The notes under the pieces were generated by a model. The model saw only the letters and a list, made by a program, of their open reading frames with translations, made no database searches and was not told the origin of the DNA. 64,000 bases of DNA from Halalkalibacter suaedae (GTDB lineage: Bacteria > Bacillota > Bacilli > Bacillales > Bacillaceae_D). Shown here in pieces: positions 1-7,512 of this stretch. Each line of letters starts with the position of its first letter. The stretch's first letter is position 1. The stretch lies in assembly GCF_017939705.1 (NCBI RefSeq), contig NZ_JAGKSQ010000002.1:248001-312000 (forward strand). Direction: 5' to 3'. A program made the translations under genes and the position numbers.

Positions 1-1
1 A

Positions 2-592
2 GAAAATAAGCTCCAAGCAAATTTGTTTACAGCCTTATATAAGGAGTTACATTATTTTTTATCTACATGTAATGAGCTACAAGCAACTGTCTTTGTCTTT
101 CAATTGACAGGTAGAGAAAATATAGGTTTAACAAGGCTCCAAATTGCTGAGCTTATGAATAAAAGTCAGGATGAAATTACGCTTGTTCATCTTTCTGTTA
201 TCCATAAACTTTGTAAAGAGACGGAGCAACAATCTCTTTATCCGATTTTATCACTATTTGCTAAAGATTTGACTTCAACGCTCGTCTTAACTGAATCGGC
301 CTCTAAGACGTTAGAATTGTTTCAAATGGGGTATACGGTTGAAGAAATAAGTCAAAAGAGGAAATTAAAAGTAAGTACGATTGAAGACCATATTGTTGAA
401 ATTGCCCTACTAGATAAGAATTTTCCTATTGAACAGTTTGTGCCGAATCAGATAGCTGAGGCGATTGTTAGATCGTCGAATGTTCTTCAAACGAGTCGAT
501 TAAGAGTAATTAAAGAAAATGTAGAAGAGGATGTTAGTTATTTTATGATTCGTTTGGTTTTGGCTAGGAGGAAGGTAAATGATGGGACTTGA
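2..592 (+). CDS. ypbB: YpbB-like helix-turn-helix protein, 5' end outside window
   Basis: The reading frame is open to the left edge, so only the C-terminal part (about 196 residues) is visible. A TTG at 23 is in frame but has no ribosome binding site and is probably internal. The last third, around STIEDHIVEIAL, looks like the C-terminal helix-turn-helix found in YpbB and RQC-type helicase partners. In B. subtilis ypbB sits directly upstream of the RecQ-like helicase gene, as here, and the two genes overlap by 14 bases, implying translational coupling. Its biochemical role is not established; an accessory role for the helicase is inference. Confidence 0.8.
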   Translation, partial: ENKLQANLFTALYKELHYFLSTCNELQATVFVFQLTGRENIGLTRLQIAELMNKSQDEITLVHLSVIHKLCKETEQQSLYPILSLFAKDLTSTLVLTESASKTLELFQMGYTVEEISQKRKLKVSTIEDHIVEIALLDKNFPIEQFVPNQIAEAIVRSSNVLQTSRLRVIKENVEEDVSYFMIRLVLARRKVNDGT

Positions 593-2096
593 ACAATCAC
601 TTAAGCAATATTTTGGTTACACAGCCTTCCGTGAGGGGCAACGTGAGATTATCGAAGCGGTCCTAGAGAAGAAGGATGTTGTAGCAATGCTACCAACAGG
701 AACAGGAAAATCAATTTGTTATCAGTTACCGGCACTACTTCTTAATGGAGCAACGATTGTTGTTTCACCGCTTCTATCACTAATGGAGGATCAGGTACAG
801 CAATTACGTTCAGAAGGAATTCGTTCTGTTATTGCTTTAAATAGTTTTATGAGTAAGGAAGAACGTGAGCAAGCTCTTCACAAGCTTCATTTGTACAAAC
901 TAATCTATGTATCACCGGAAATGCTTCAATATAGGTTTATCCAGTTTGCCTTGAAAAGATTAGCCATTTCATTATTTGTTATTGATGAAGCCCATTGTAT
1001 CTCACAGTGGGGGCCAGATTTTAGACCAGATTATTTAAGACTTGGTGCTGTAAGAGAATGGTTAAAAGATGCACCTTGTTTAGCAATTACAGCCACAGCG
1101 ACTAGTGAAGTACAAGAGGATTTAAAAAAACAGCTTCAAATGAAAAATCCAATTTCTATTATTTATTCAGTCGATCGCCCAATGATCTCATATCAGGTTG
1201 AAGCTGTATCATCAACAGAAGAAAAAAAACAGAGAGTAAGGGAATTGGTTCAGCAATTACAAGGACCTGGCATGATTTATTTTTCTAGCCGGATGTGGGC
1301 AGAATCAATTTGTCATATGCTCAAACTAGAAGGTTTTGAGCGAGTTGCTTATTATCATGGAGGTCTAACAACTGAGGATCGTTTGCTCATTCAACAACAG
1401 TTTATGATGGGACAAATTGATATCATTTGCTGTACTAGTGCCTTTGGGATGGGAATTAACAAAAAAGATATTCGTTTTGTTATTCATTTCCATTACCCAA
1501 TAGAACTAGAATCTTATGTACAAGAAATTGGACGGGCTGCTCGTGATGGAAAGCCAAGTGTTGCAATATTACTTTATTGCGATGATGATAAAGGCTTATC
1601 AAGGATGTTAATTGAAAGGGATGTTCTCACAGAAAGTCAACTACATCATCTTGTCGCACAATTAGGTGAACATAATCAGTGGAATCGCCGCATTGAAGAG
1701 AATATCTTCAACCAACTCGCATGCTCTGAAACAAGTTGGAGGAGCGTTCTTTACACACTTGAAAAGCTAAACATCATTCAAAACGAACAAGTCGCTTCAT
1801 TTACACCAGCAAAGCTTGTCAATAAGCTTAAAGAGATTCAGAGAAAACGAATAGAAGAGAAAGAAAAAAAGGTTATGCAGTTTGAAGCTTGGATTAAAAG
1901 GAAATCTTGTAGGAGAGAATCACTTTTAGGATATTTTCAAGAAATGTTAACATCCCATCCAATCCATTGTTGTGATAACTGTGGTGCTGATTTGGGTCCG
2001 TTTACCTCTAACAAAAGTCATTCATTAACTATAGAGTTTTCTTGGGAATTGAAATTAGCTGAGGTATTTGAACTAAATGAGCGGGGTACGGAATGA
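579..2096 (+). CDS. recS: RecQ-family ATP-dependent DNA helicase (RecS type)
   Basis: This is a 505-aa superfamily 2 DNA helicase of the short RecQ type that lacks an HRDC extension. The Walker A motif TGTGKS is at residues 40-45, the DEAH box at 136-139 and the SQWGPDFRPDY aromatic-loop region follows. Motifs V and VI (TSAFGMGINK, QEIGRAARDG) are intact. Near the C-terminus a CRRESLLGYF segment and an HCCDNC segment form the RecQ zinc-binding site. It is expected to unwind 3'-tailed or branched DNA during recombination repair. The ATG has AGGAGG seven bases upstream. It overlaps ypbB and ends in an ATGA overlap with ypbD. B. subtilis RecS has nearly the same length. Confidence 0.93.
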   Translation: MMGLEQSLKQYFGYTAFREGQREIIEAVLEKKDVVAMLPTGTGKSICYQLPALLLNGATIVVSPLLSLMEDQVQQLRSEGIRSVIALNSFMSKEEREQALHKLHLYKLIYVSPEMLQYRFIQFALKRLAISLFVIDEAHCISQWGPDFRPDYLRLGAVREWLKDAPCLAITATATSEVQEDLKKQLQMKNPISIIYSVDRPMISYQVEAVSSTEEKKQRVRELVQQLQGPGMIYFSSRMWAESICHMLKLEGFERVAYYHGGLTTEDRLLIQQQFMMGQIDIICCTSAFGMGINKKDIRFVIHFHYPIELESYVQEIGRAARDGKPSVAILLYCDDDKGLSRMLIERDVLTESQLHHLVAQLGEHNQWNRRIEENIFNQLACSETSWRSVLYTLEKLNIIQNEQVASFTPAKLVNKLKEIQRKRIEEKEKKVMQFEAWIKRKSCRRESLLGYFQEMLTSHPIHCCDNCGADLGPFTSNKSHSLTIEFSWELKLAEVFELNERGTE

Positions 2097-2689
2097 AAAA
2101 ACAAAGGGAAATTGTTTCTCACTTGACGGACAAAGAACTACTATTAAACGTTTACTATACTCAAGCTATTATTTTTTTGATTAGTGTAGGATTAGCATTC
2201 TTTGTTTTTGATTCTTGGAAGGAACTAGGTTTATTATTTGGTCCTATAAGAATCGAGTTCATTTTCTTAGCTATGGGCAGTGCTGTATTCGTCGTTTTAA
2301 TTGATATCATATTAGAAAAGAAGCTACCGTCCGATTGGCTAGATGATGGTGGCATTAATGAGAGGGTTTTTAGGAATCTGTCTTTGCCACAGCTTGTATT
2401 TATCTGTTTGACTGTTGCGCTAACGGAGGAGTTGTTATTTCGTGCTGTCCTTCAAACATCATTTGGAATTGTTGTGGCGAGTTTAATATTTGCCTTAATC
2501 CATTTTCGCTATTTAGATAAGCCAATTCTCTTCATTAATGTTGTTTGTGTGAGCTTTTTGTTAGGTGGCTTATTCTGGTGGTCAGGGAATATTCTTGTTT
2601 CCATTTTAGCTCATTTTTTAATTGACCTTATCTTGGGGTTTATTATTAGACAGAGACATATACACGGAGAGGGTGAGGGAGTTGGATGA
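2093..2689 (+). CDS. ypbD: CPBP-family (CAAX-type) intramembrane protease YpbD
   Basis: This 198-aa multi-pass membrane protein has the Abi/CPBP signature: paired glutamates with arginine at E112-E113-xxx-R117, then H137 and H174 in later helices. Those residues form the putative glutamic protease site of Rce1-like enzymes. Six or so hydrophobic segments are visible. The start ATG overlaps the recS stop by four bases (ATGA), so the genes are probably translationally coupled. The order recQ-ypbD matches B. subtilis. The substrate is unknown. Membrane topology and protease class are inferred from motifs only. Confidence 0.85.
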   Translation: MKKQREIVSHLTDKELLLNVYYTQAIIFLISVGLAFFVFDSWKELGLLFGPIRIEFIFLAMGSAVFVVLIDIILEKKLPSDWLDDGGINERVFRNLSLPQLVFICLTVALTEELLFRAVLQTSFGIVVASLIFALIHFRYLDKPILFINVVCVSFLLGGLFWWSGNILVSILAHFLIDLILGFIIRQRHIHGEGEGVG

Positions 2690-2936
2690 AAGAAAACAGT
2701 ATCATGATCAGGCGAGGCGGTTACGGCAGAAAATGAAAGATCATCAAGACGATGAGCAACAAGAAGAAAAAAAAGAAGTGCACTCATTGCCGCCAAGAAG
2801 CAGTGTTCATCAAAGAAATGACAGAAAAAAGAAAACAAAATGGAGATTGCGATTTCCGCTGATTCGTTTCTTGCTACTTCTTTTTTTCTTGATCATTATT
2901 GCAGCTATTACTTCTCCAATGTGGTTGAATAATTAA
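2682..2936 (+). CDS. Small single-pass membrane protein in the ypbE position
   Basis: This is an 84-aa protein with a very charged N-terminal half (DERKQYHDQARRLRQKMKDHQ) and one strong C-terminal hydrophobic helix (roughly residues 60-80), so it is probably a type II membrane protein. The frame is open from 2622, but the best start is TTG at 2682, nine bases after GGAGAGG and overlapping the end of ypbD. The position equals that of B. subtilis ypbE, which encodes a longer protein with a LysM domain; no LysM repeat is visible here, so it may be a shortened counterpart or an unrelated gene. Function unknown. Confidence 0.6.
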   Translation: MDERKQYHDQARRLRQKMKDHQDDEQQEEKKEVHSLPPRSSVHQRNDRKKKTKWRLRFPLIRFLLLLFFLIIIAAITSPMWLNN

Positions 2937-2998
2937 CTTTTGTACTTCTAACCCTTGTCTTACTAACATATATAGTAATGATTAGGGGGTGTGATGGG

Positions 2999-3451
2999 AT
3001 GAAGGTGTTTAAGGAATGGAACATTAGATCAGGACCAGAAATAGTAAAGGTGATGTTAGAAGAACTAGTAAAAAGGAAAGATAAGCTTGAAAAAATGGAG
3101 AAAGCGAAAATGAGATGGTCATTATATGCTCTCTTTTGTTTAGCTATTTTATTTTTGTTAGGATTTCAAGTGTTTTCTTCCCATCATGTATCCTTCAATA
3201 CAAATGTATTATCATTAATCGTGACTCATCCATATATGTTGTTTTTGATGCTGCTTCTATCTATTGGCTTTATACAGATCCGTTTCTTTACAAAAAAGTC
3301 GACGAAAGCAGAAAAAGAGTTTGAGGCGTTAAGAGAAGAATTAATCATTCGAAGTACAGAACTATGGGAAGAAGATATCAACTGGGAAGCTAGGGAACAT
3401 GTCTTTTCATATATGAAGAAGGAATATGACATAAATTTATACCATAAGTAA
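2999..3451 (+). CDS. ypbF: YpbF-like two-helix membrane protein (DUF2663-like)
   Basis: A 150-aa protein with two hydrophobic segments (about residues 36-55 and 72-92) flanked by basic and charged regions. The chosen ATG at 2999 follows AGGGGG by nine bases; an upstream in-frame ATG at 2978 has no ribosome binding site. Length, topology and position after ypbD and the small ypbE-like gene match YpbF of B. subtilis. Nothing in the sequence suggests catalysis. It ends directly at a strong terminator, closing the ypbB-ypbF group. Confidence 0.65.
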   Translation: MKVFKEWNIRSGPEIVKVMLEELVKRKDKLEKMEKAKMRWSLYALFCLAILFLLGFQVFSSHHVSFNTNVLSLIVTHPYMLFLMLLLSIGFIQIRFFTKKSTKAEKEFEALREELIIRSTELWEEDINWEAREHVFSYMKKEYDINLYHK

Positions 3452-3500
3452 AAAGGGTTTCTTAAAAGGAATGGTAAATCACTTTTAAGAAACCCTTTTT
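3451..3500. terminator. Bidirectional intrinsic terminator
   Basis: Perfect 18-bp arms (3451-3468 and 3482-3499) are separated by 13 bases. They start with an A tract and end with a T tract, so the hairpin can terminate both the ypbF transcript and the convergent minus-strand gene. Confidence 0.9.
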
Positions 3501-3506
3501 GGGAAC

Positions 3507-3734
3507 CTAGGATGTCTCCTCTAATGATGGATGACCAAAAAATAAGAATTGAGATCGCAGAAAAGCCTTTCCTTGGATAACGATAAGCTGATCATTAAAA
3601 TGACTCATTTGCCCAAAAGCAACGGTCTTTCTTTCTTTTAAACAAAAAACTTCAACAGGTATCCCTAAACGATGGTTAAATGATAAGTCTTGATTTGTCA
3701 CGAGCGATTTGTCGGTTACTTTTGTTAATATCAA
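3507..3734 (-). CDS. Small conserved-looking protein of unknown function
   Basis: A 75-aa protein read on the minus strand from TTG at 3734, with GGGAG about nine bases upstream. It alternates short hydrophobic strands (IPVEVFCLKE, KTVAFGQMSH, DQLIVIQGKAF, SQFLFFG), which suggests a small beta-barrel of the Sm/OB type rather than a membrane protein; this is only a pattern impression. It stops just before the bidirectional terminator shared with ypbF. A good ribosome binding site, terminator and normal codon use support a real gene. I do not recognise the family. Confidence 0.6.
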   Translation of the reverse strand: MILTKVTDKSLVTNQDLSFNHRLGIPVEVFCLKERKTVAFGQMSHFNDQLIVIQGKAFLRSQFLFFGHPSLEETS

Positions 3735-3893
3735 GTTTGATCACTCCCAATCTAAAGTTTTTCGTTCTTGAAAGCGTTTTCTGTTATCTGATAATTTCAG
3801 TATATCCTTTTATTTCTAAATCTTCAATTAAAATGTTGCTTTATCTTACACAATATTTAATTCGTTTTGAACGTTTATCAAAATAGGGATGTA

Positions 3894-3902
3894 TGGTATA
3901 AT
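3894..3902 (+). promoter_or_regulatory. Extended -10 SigA promoter
   Basis: TGG directly precedes a perfect TATAAT at 3897-3902, forming an extended -10. The best -35 (TTTATC at 3874, 17 bases away) is poor, as is common for extended -10 promoters. It would drive the 35-aa membrane peptide at 3974. Confidence 0.6.
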
Positions 3903-3973
3903 ACACGTAACAACGACATTATAGTGTATGTGCTTTTTCTATAAGCGTGATAAGATTGTAGGGAGTGGTAATT

Positions 3974-4081
3974 ATGTCAGCTGTTCAACTTGTAGCCATA
4001 CTTGGTTTCGGATTTCTAGCAATGATATTAGCTGTTGTTATGGCGATTTATATGCTAAAAGTTTCTGATCAATCTGAATAA
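3974..4081 (+). CDS. 35-aa single-pass membrane peptide
   Basis: A short gene from ATG at 3974 to TAA at 4081, with GGGAGTGG ending five bases upstream. The peptide has a single hydrophobic stretch from about residue 5 to 28 and a polar tail ending VSDQSE, typical of small bacterial membrane peptides. It stands alone between an extended -10 promoter (3894-3902) and a dedicated intrinsic terminator (4095-4124), so it is a complete monocistronic unit. It lies below the usual length cut-off for gene finding. No family was recognised; a regulatory role at a membrane protein is only inference. Confidence 0.65.
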   Translation: MSAVQLVAILGFGFLAMILAVVMAIYMLKVSDQSE

Positions 4082-4094
4082 GCATAATGCAGCT

Positions 4095-4124
4095 GAAGCT
4101 GACTCCATAGGTCAGCTTCTTTTT
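4095..4124 (+). terminator. Intrinsic terminator
   Basis: Nine-bp perfect stem GAAGCTGAC / GTCAGCTTC with a seven-base loop, followed by five T. It ends the 35-aa peptide transcript just before the M20 amidohydrolase gene. Confidence 0.9.
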
Positions 4125-4155
4125 AATAAGTAATTATAGGTGAGGAGATGTACAT

Positions 4156-5382
4156 ATGGTTGAACAAATGTTTAGACGTTTAGAACAGCTTTTTCCTGAA
4201 ATGGTCGATATTCGTAGATTACTGCATGAACAGCCAGAGCTTTCCTTTCATGAAGAGAAAACACCGCAGATGATAGCGGATTATCTTGAGCGACTTGGTA
4301 TTGAAGTGCGAAGAGGAGTCGGTGGTAGAGGCGTAGTTGGCTATATAAAAGGAGACAAACCTGGAAAAACAGTGGCACTACGAGCAGACTTTGATGCACT
4401 TCCAATACAAGAAGAGACAAACCTACCGTTTTCTTCAAAAAAACCTGGTGTGATGCACGCTTGTGGCCATGATGGCCATACCGCAACATTACTCGTCTTA
4501 GCCAAAGTGTTAGTAGAGCTTAGAACTGAGTTGAAGGGGACGGTTGTGTTAATCCATCAGTTTGCTGAGGAATTAGCTCCGGGTGGTGCAATCGAAATGA
4601 TTAAAGATGGCTGTCTAGAAGGCGTTGATGCCATTTACGGAACTCATCTTTGGTCACCAATACCAGTTGGGGATATTGCTTATTGTAGTGGTCCAATGAT
4701 GGCTGCATCTGATCGTTTTGATCTTACAATTCAAGGAAGAGGTGGACACGGGGCTAGTCCACATGAGACAGTCGATTCAATTACAGTAGGAGCAGCTGTT
4801 GTCGGTCAGCTCCAGCATATCGTTAGTAGAAACGTCGATCCATTAAAGGCAGCTGTAGTAACTGTTGGTTCATTTCATTCTGGCGGTGCATTTAATGTTA
4901 TTGCGGATTCTGCAACAATTGTCGGTACTGTCCGAACGTTTGATCCTGAAGTTCAGGACCTCATTATTGCTAGAATGGAACAGATTACAAAAGGTATTTG
5001 TGAAGCGATGAATGCAACCTACACGCTATCCTATAAAAAAGGTTATCCTGCAGTTGTTAATGATCCAAGTGAAACCGAAGCTCTTGTTATCTCCACAAAA
5101 GAATTCTATAACGAAGAAAAGATATATGAAATTGATCCAGTTATGGGTGGTGAGGATTTTGCTTATTATCTGCAGCACGTTCCTGGAACATTCTTTTTCA
5201 CTGGTGCTGGAAATGTAGAAAAAGGTATAACCTATCCCCATCATCACCCGAAGTTCGATTTTGATGAAGAAGCGATGTTAGTTGCAGCAAAATGCTTAGG
5301 GAAAGCCGCCGTTGATTTTCTTGATCGTGATGTAAATAAGCAGAAGGAATCAATGAGCCAAGTAAGTCATAATTTAAAATAG
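4156..5382 (+). CDS. M20-family amidohydrolase (N-acyl-amino-acid deacylase type)
   Basis: A 408-aa M20D-type metallopeptidase or amidohydrolase. The metal-binding segment HACGHDGHT is at residues 101-109, the catalytic glutamate pair at 138-139 (FAEELAPGG), a further ligand H164 in THLW and the C-terminal GGEDFAYY motif. The dimerisation (lid) domain is in the middle. Such enzymes hydrolyse N-acyl or conjugated amino acids in the cytoplasm; substrate cannot be told from sequence, and B. subtilis has several paralogues (YhaA, AmhX, YxeP). The start has GAGGAG eight bases upstream. It is flanked by terminators on both sides, so probably monocistronic. Confidence 0.88.
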   Translation: MVEQMFRRLEQLFPEMVDIRRLLHEQPELSFHEEKTPQMIADYLERLGIEVRRGVGGRGVVGYIKGDKPGKTVALRADFDALPIQEETNLPFSSKKPGVMHACGHDGHTATLLVLAKVLVELRTELKGTVVLIHQFAEELAPGGAIEMIKDGCLEGVDAIYGTHLWSPIPVGDIAYCSGPMMAASDRFDLTIQGRGGHGASPHETVDSITVGAAVVGQLQHIVSRNVDPLKAAVVTVGSFHSGGAFNVIADSATIVGTVRTFDPEVQDLIIARMEQITKGICEAMNATYTLSYKKGYPAVVNDPSETEALVISTKEFYNEEKIYEIDPVMGGEDFAYYLQHVPGTFFFTGAGNVEKGITYPHHHPKFDFDEEAMLVAAKCLGKAAVDFLDRDVNKQKESMSQVSHNLK

Positions 5383-5389
5383 TTTTGCT

Positions 5390-5432
5390 AGTATGTCATA
5401 AGATTGATTACTTCCTATGGCATACTTTTTTT
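5390..5432 (+). terminator. Intrinsic terminator
   Basis: Eleven-bp stem AGTATGTCATA / TATGGCATACT (one G-T pair) followed by a run of seven T, eight bases after the amidohydrolase stop. Confidence 0.85.
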
Positions 5433-5435
5433 GTC

Positions 5436-5463
5436 TTTACATAGGGGATCAGTTGATTATAAA
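5436..5463 (+). promoter_or_regulatory. Candidate SigA promoter for the ypbG-like gene
   Basis: TTTACA at 5436 and TATAAA at 5458 are separated by 16 bases. This would leave a leader of about 160 bases before ATG 5630. The leader shows no strong fold; it contains a seven-codon mini-ORF at 5578-5601 with a weak GGAAGGA site, which may be chance. Confidence 0.35.
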
Positions 5464-5629
5464 TAGTAATAGGGTTAAAGCTGGAACTAAAATGGATTAA
5501 TGAATTGAATAGACTCAAGGTGTTTGTTCAAATAAGGTAGAGTGTGATCTAGAATTGATAGACGGAAGGAAGTAATAATGATCATCTTTATGGTTAGTTA
5601 GTAACATCATAGTGTCTTGGGGGTTAAAA

Positions 5630-6388
5630 ATGGTGATTTTTCTTAGTTTATTATTAGTTGCATTATTATTGGTTGGATATATGTGGAAGGAAGCTTTTAG
5701 GGATGCTGTGTTAAGTCATAATCTCTTTTTCACAAGTATCCCTAAGGAGTTTCACAATTTTCAGATTTATTTTATTAGTGATGTTCATAAAAGAAATATT
5801 TCAAAATCATTACTTAACACTGTCGAAGGAGATGTTGATTTAATCGTAATTGGCGGAGATCTTTGTGAGAAAGGTGTTTCATATTCCAGAATAGAAAACA
5901 ATGTCAAACAACTCACATGTCTGGCTCCAACGTATTTTATATGGGGAAACAATGATGTTGAAGTGAACTCACAAAAGTTACAGGAGATATTCAAATTACA
6001 TGGAGTAATTGAGCTTGTGAACGATATTGACACTATTAGGAGAGGTGAAGAATCTATTCATCTCATAGGCACTTCTTTTGATCTGACAAGAGATGAAGCC
6101 AAAGGTCTTGAACAACGTATTGATGAAACTCAATTCAACATCCTTCTATGTCATGATCCACAAGAGAAAAAACATCTTTTGAAAAAAATTCCATTAATTC
6201 TTAGTGGTCATACGCATGGCGGACAAATACGTTTTTTAGGATTTGGGCTTAAGGAAAAAGGCAGATTAATAAAGGCAACAAATGAGTACCACTTAATTAG
6301 TAATGGCTACGGTACAACCTTACTGCCTTTTAGGTTGGGTGCTCGTGCCCAAACACATCTTCTAAGACTACTAAAGCAATCTGTGTAA
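5630..6388 (+). CDS. ypbG: YpbG-like calcineurin-type metallophosphoesterase, membrane-anchored
   Basis: A 252-aa protein with an N-terminal hydrophobic anchor (about residues 1-20) followed by a calcineurin-like phosphoesterase domain. The metal-site motifs are present in order: SDVH near residues 50-53, GGDLCEKG, GNND and GHTHGGQ. ATG 5630 is preferred because GGGGG ends six bases upstream; a GTG at 5612 would add six residues but has no site. Order and length match B. subtilis ypbG, although here a regulator separates it from mecB. The physiological substrate is unknown. Confidence 0.85.
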   Translation: MVIFLSLLLVALLLVGYMWKEAFRDAVLSHNLFFTSIPKEFHNFQIYFISDVHKRNISKSLLNTVEGDVDLIVIGGDLCEKGVSYSRIENNVKQLTCLAPTYFIWGNNDVEVNSQKLQEIFKLHGVIELVNDIDTIRRGEESIHLIGTSFDLTRDEAKGLEQRIDETQFNILLCHDPQEKKHLLKKIPLILSGHTHGGQIRFLGFGLKEKGRLIKATNEYHLISNGYGTTLLPFRLGARAQTHLLRLLKQSV

Positions 6389-6402
6389 CCTATTTAATAT
6401 GT

Positions 6403-6440
6403 TATACAAAGTTTACACAGCTTGTATGATTAGATATACT
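6403..6440 (+). promoter_or_regulatory. SigA promoter with overlapping repeats upstream of the CarH-like gene
   Basis: TTTACA at 6412-6417 and TATACT at 6435-6440 are spaced by exactly 17 bases. Two TnnACA half-repeats start 11 bases apart at 6403 and 6414 and cover the -35. An inverted pair ATACAA (6404-6409) / TTGTAT (6422-6427) overlaps the same place. The arrangement suggests autoregulation by the MerR/B12 protein encoded just downstream; the operator assignment is inference. Confidence 0.6.
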
Positions 6441-6487
6441 TAATAAGATTATCGGATGTGTTTTTTTTGGTATAGGAGGAAAAGAAT

Positions 6488-7399
6488 ATGACATCCAAAG
6501 AAGGGAAATATAATATTAAAGCAATATCAACGATGCTCGGAATCCAAGCTGGTACATTGAGGGCTTGGGAGAGACGTTACCATATTATTGAACCCGTCCG
6601 TAATGAAGCTGGACATCGCTTATACTCAGATGAACATGTTGCTATCTTAAAGTGGCTCATTGACAAAGTAAATAAAGGTTTTACGATTGGACAAGCAGTC
6701 GGTTTGTATGAAAAAGGGTCAATATCGTTGGAGACAAATGAAGCCAATAAACATGAAGACTATTCAATCCAATTATCCAACGAAATATTAGACGCACTTC
6801 TGTCTTTTAAAGAAAACCAAGCAAACCAGCTTTTAAATCAAGCTTTTTGTTTATTTAGTATTGAGAAGGTCACTATCGATATTTTAGGAACCCTTCTTGT
6901 GAAAGTTGGAACGATGTGGGAAAAGAATGAGATCACAGTCGCACATGAGCACTTTGTTACTGCTTTTCTACGAACAAAAATTGGAACGATCTTCCATAGT
7001 ATGCCGATAGATGGTTTTCTACCGAAAGTGATTGCTGTTTGCGGACCGGATGAAACACATGAATTAGGGTTATTAATTTACACTTTATTTTTGAGGCGAA
7101 AAGGTTTTGAGGTTATTTATTTAGGGTTAGGCATACCAACAGGGGATATTGAGCTTGTTATTAATGAAGTAGGTGCACAAATGTTCTTTACGTCGTGTAC
7201 GATGAAGGATAATCTTGACATTACGATGAAGCTTATTGATGATCTTCATTTGAAATTTCCGGAATTAGTAATTGGAACAGGCGGGTACGCGTTTGACCAT
7301 TTGAATGAGGACCAACAAAAAGAGTATGGACATTATGTCGTAGGCAAGACTAAACAGGATTGGGAAGATTGGTTAAAGAACCAGCTTCAAGCAAAATAA
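6488..7399 (+). CDS. MerR-type regulator with cobalamin-binding domain (CarH/LitR-like photoreceptor)
   Basis: A 303-aa protein. Residues 8-75 form a MerR helix-turn-helix (GTLRAWERRYHIIEP). Residues 95-175 are the B12-binding helical cap and 178-300 the Rossmann-like cobalamin-binding domain, with ETHELG (H191) corresponding to the E/DxHxxG lower-ligand motif. The cap carries W144, then nine residues, then E154-H155, the W-x9-EH signature of CarH-type adenosylcobalamin light sensors. The residue after the tryptophan is Glu, not the His present in Thermus CarH. Predicted to repress genes in the dark with AdoCbl. AGGAGG precedes the start. In B. subtilis ypbG and mecB are adjacent, so this gene is an insertion. 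Confidence 0.85.
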   Translation: MTSKEGKYNIKAISTMLGIQAGTLRAWERRYHIIEPVRNEAGHRLYSDEHVAILKWLIDKVNKGFTIGQAVGLYEKGSISLETNEANKHEDYSIQLSNEILDALLSFKENQANQLLNQAFCLFSIEKVTIDILGTLLVKVGTMWEKNEITVAHEHFVTAFLRTKIGTIFHSMPIDGFLPKVIAVCGPDETHELGLLIYTLFLRRKGFEVIYLGLGIPTGDIELVINEVGAQMFFTSCTMKDNLDITMKLIDDLHLKFPELVIGTGGYAFDHLNEDQQKEYGHYVVGKTKQDWEDWLKNQLQAK

Positions 7400-7512
7400 C
7401 AGATGTGTTAAAACTTAGTCTCTAGTTTGCGAACCTTCTTTTCTGTCCTTTCATACCGTATAGTATGAAGTTTTTGGGAACGAATGATTTGCAGTATGAG
7501 GAGGGTGATAGG

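Noticed and set aside
3768-3783. cre-like sequence TTGAAAGCGTTTTCTG as a CcpA site
   Set aside because: Two mismatches at the conserved 3' half and no catabolic gene attached; mentioned only as context.
5578-5601. Seven-codon mini-ORF upstream of the ypbG-like gene
   Set aside because: A GGAAGGA is present, but there is no attenuator structure or codon bias to suggest a leader peptide.
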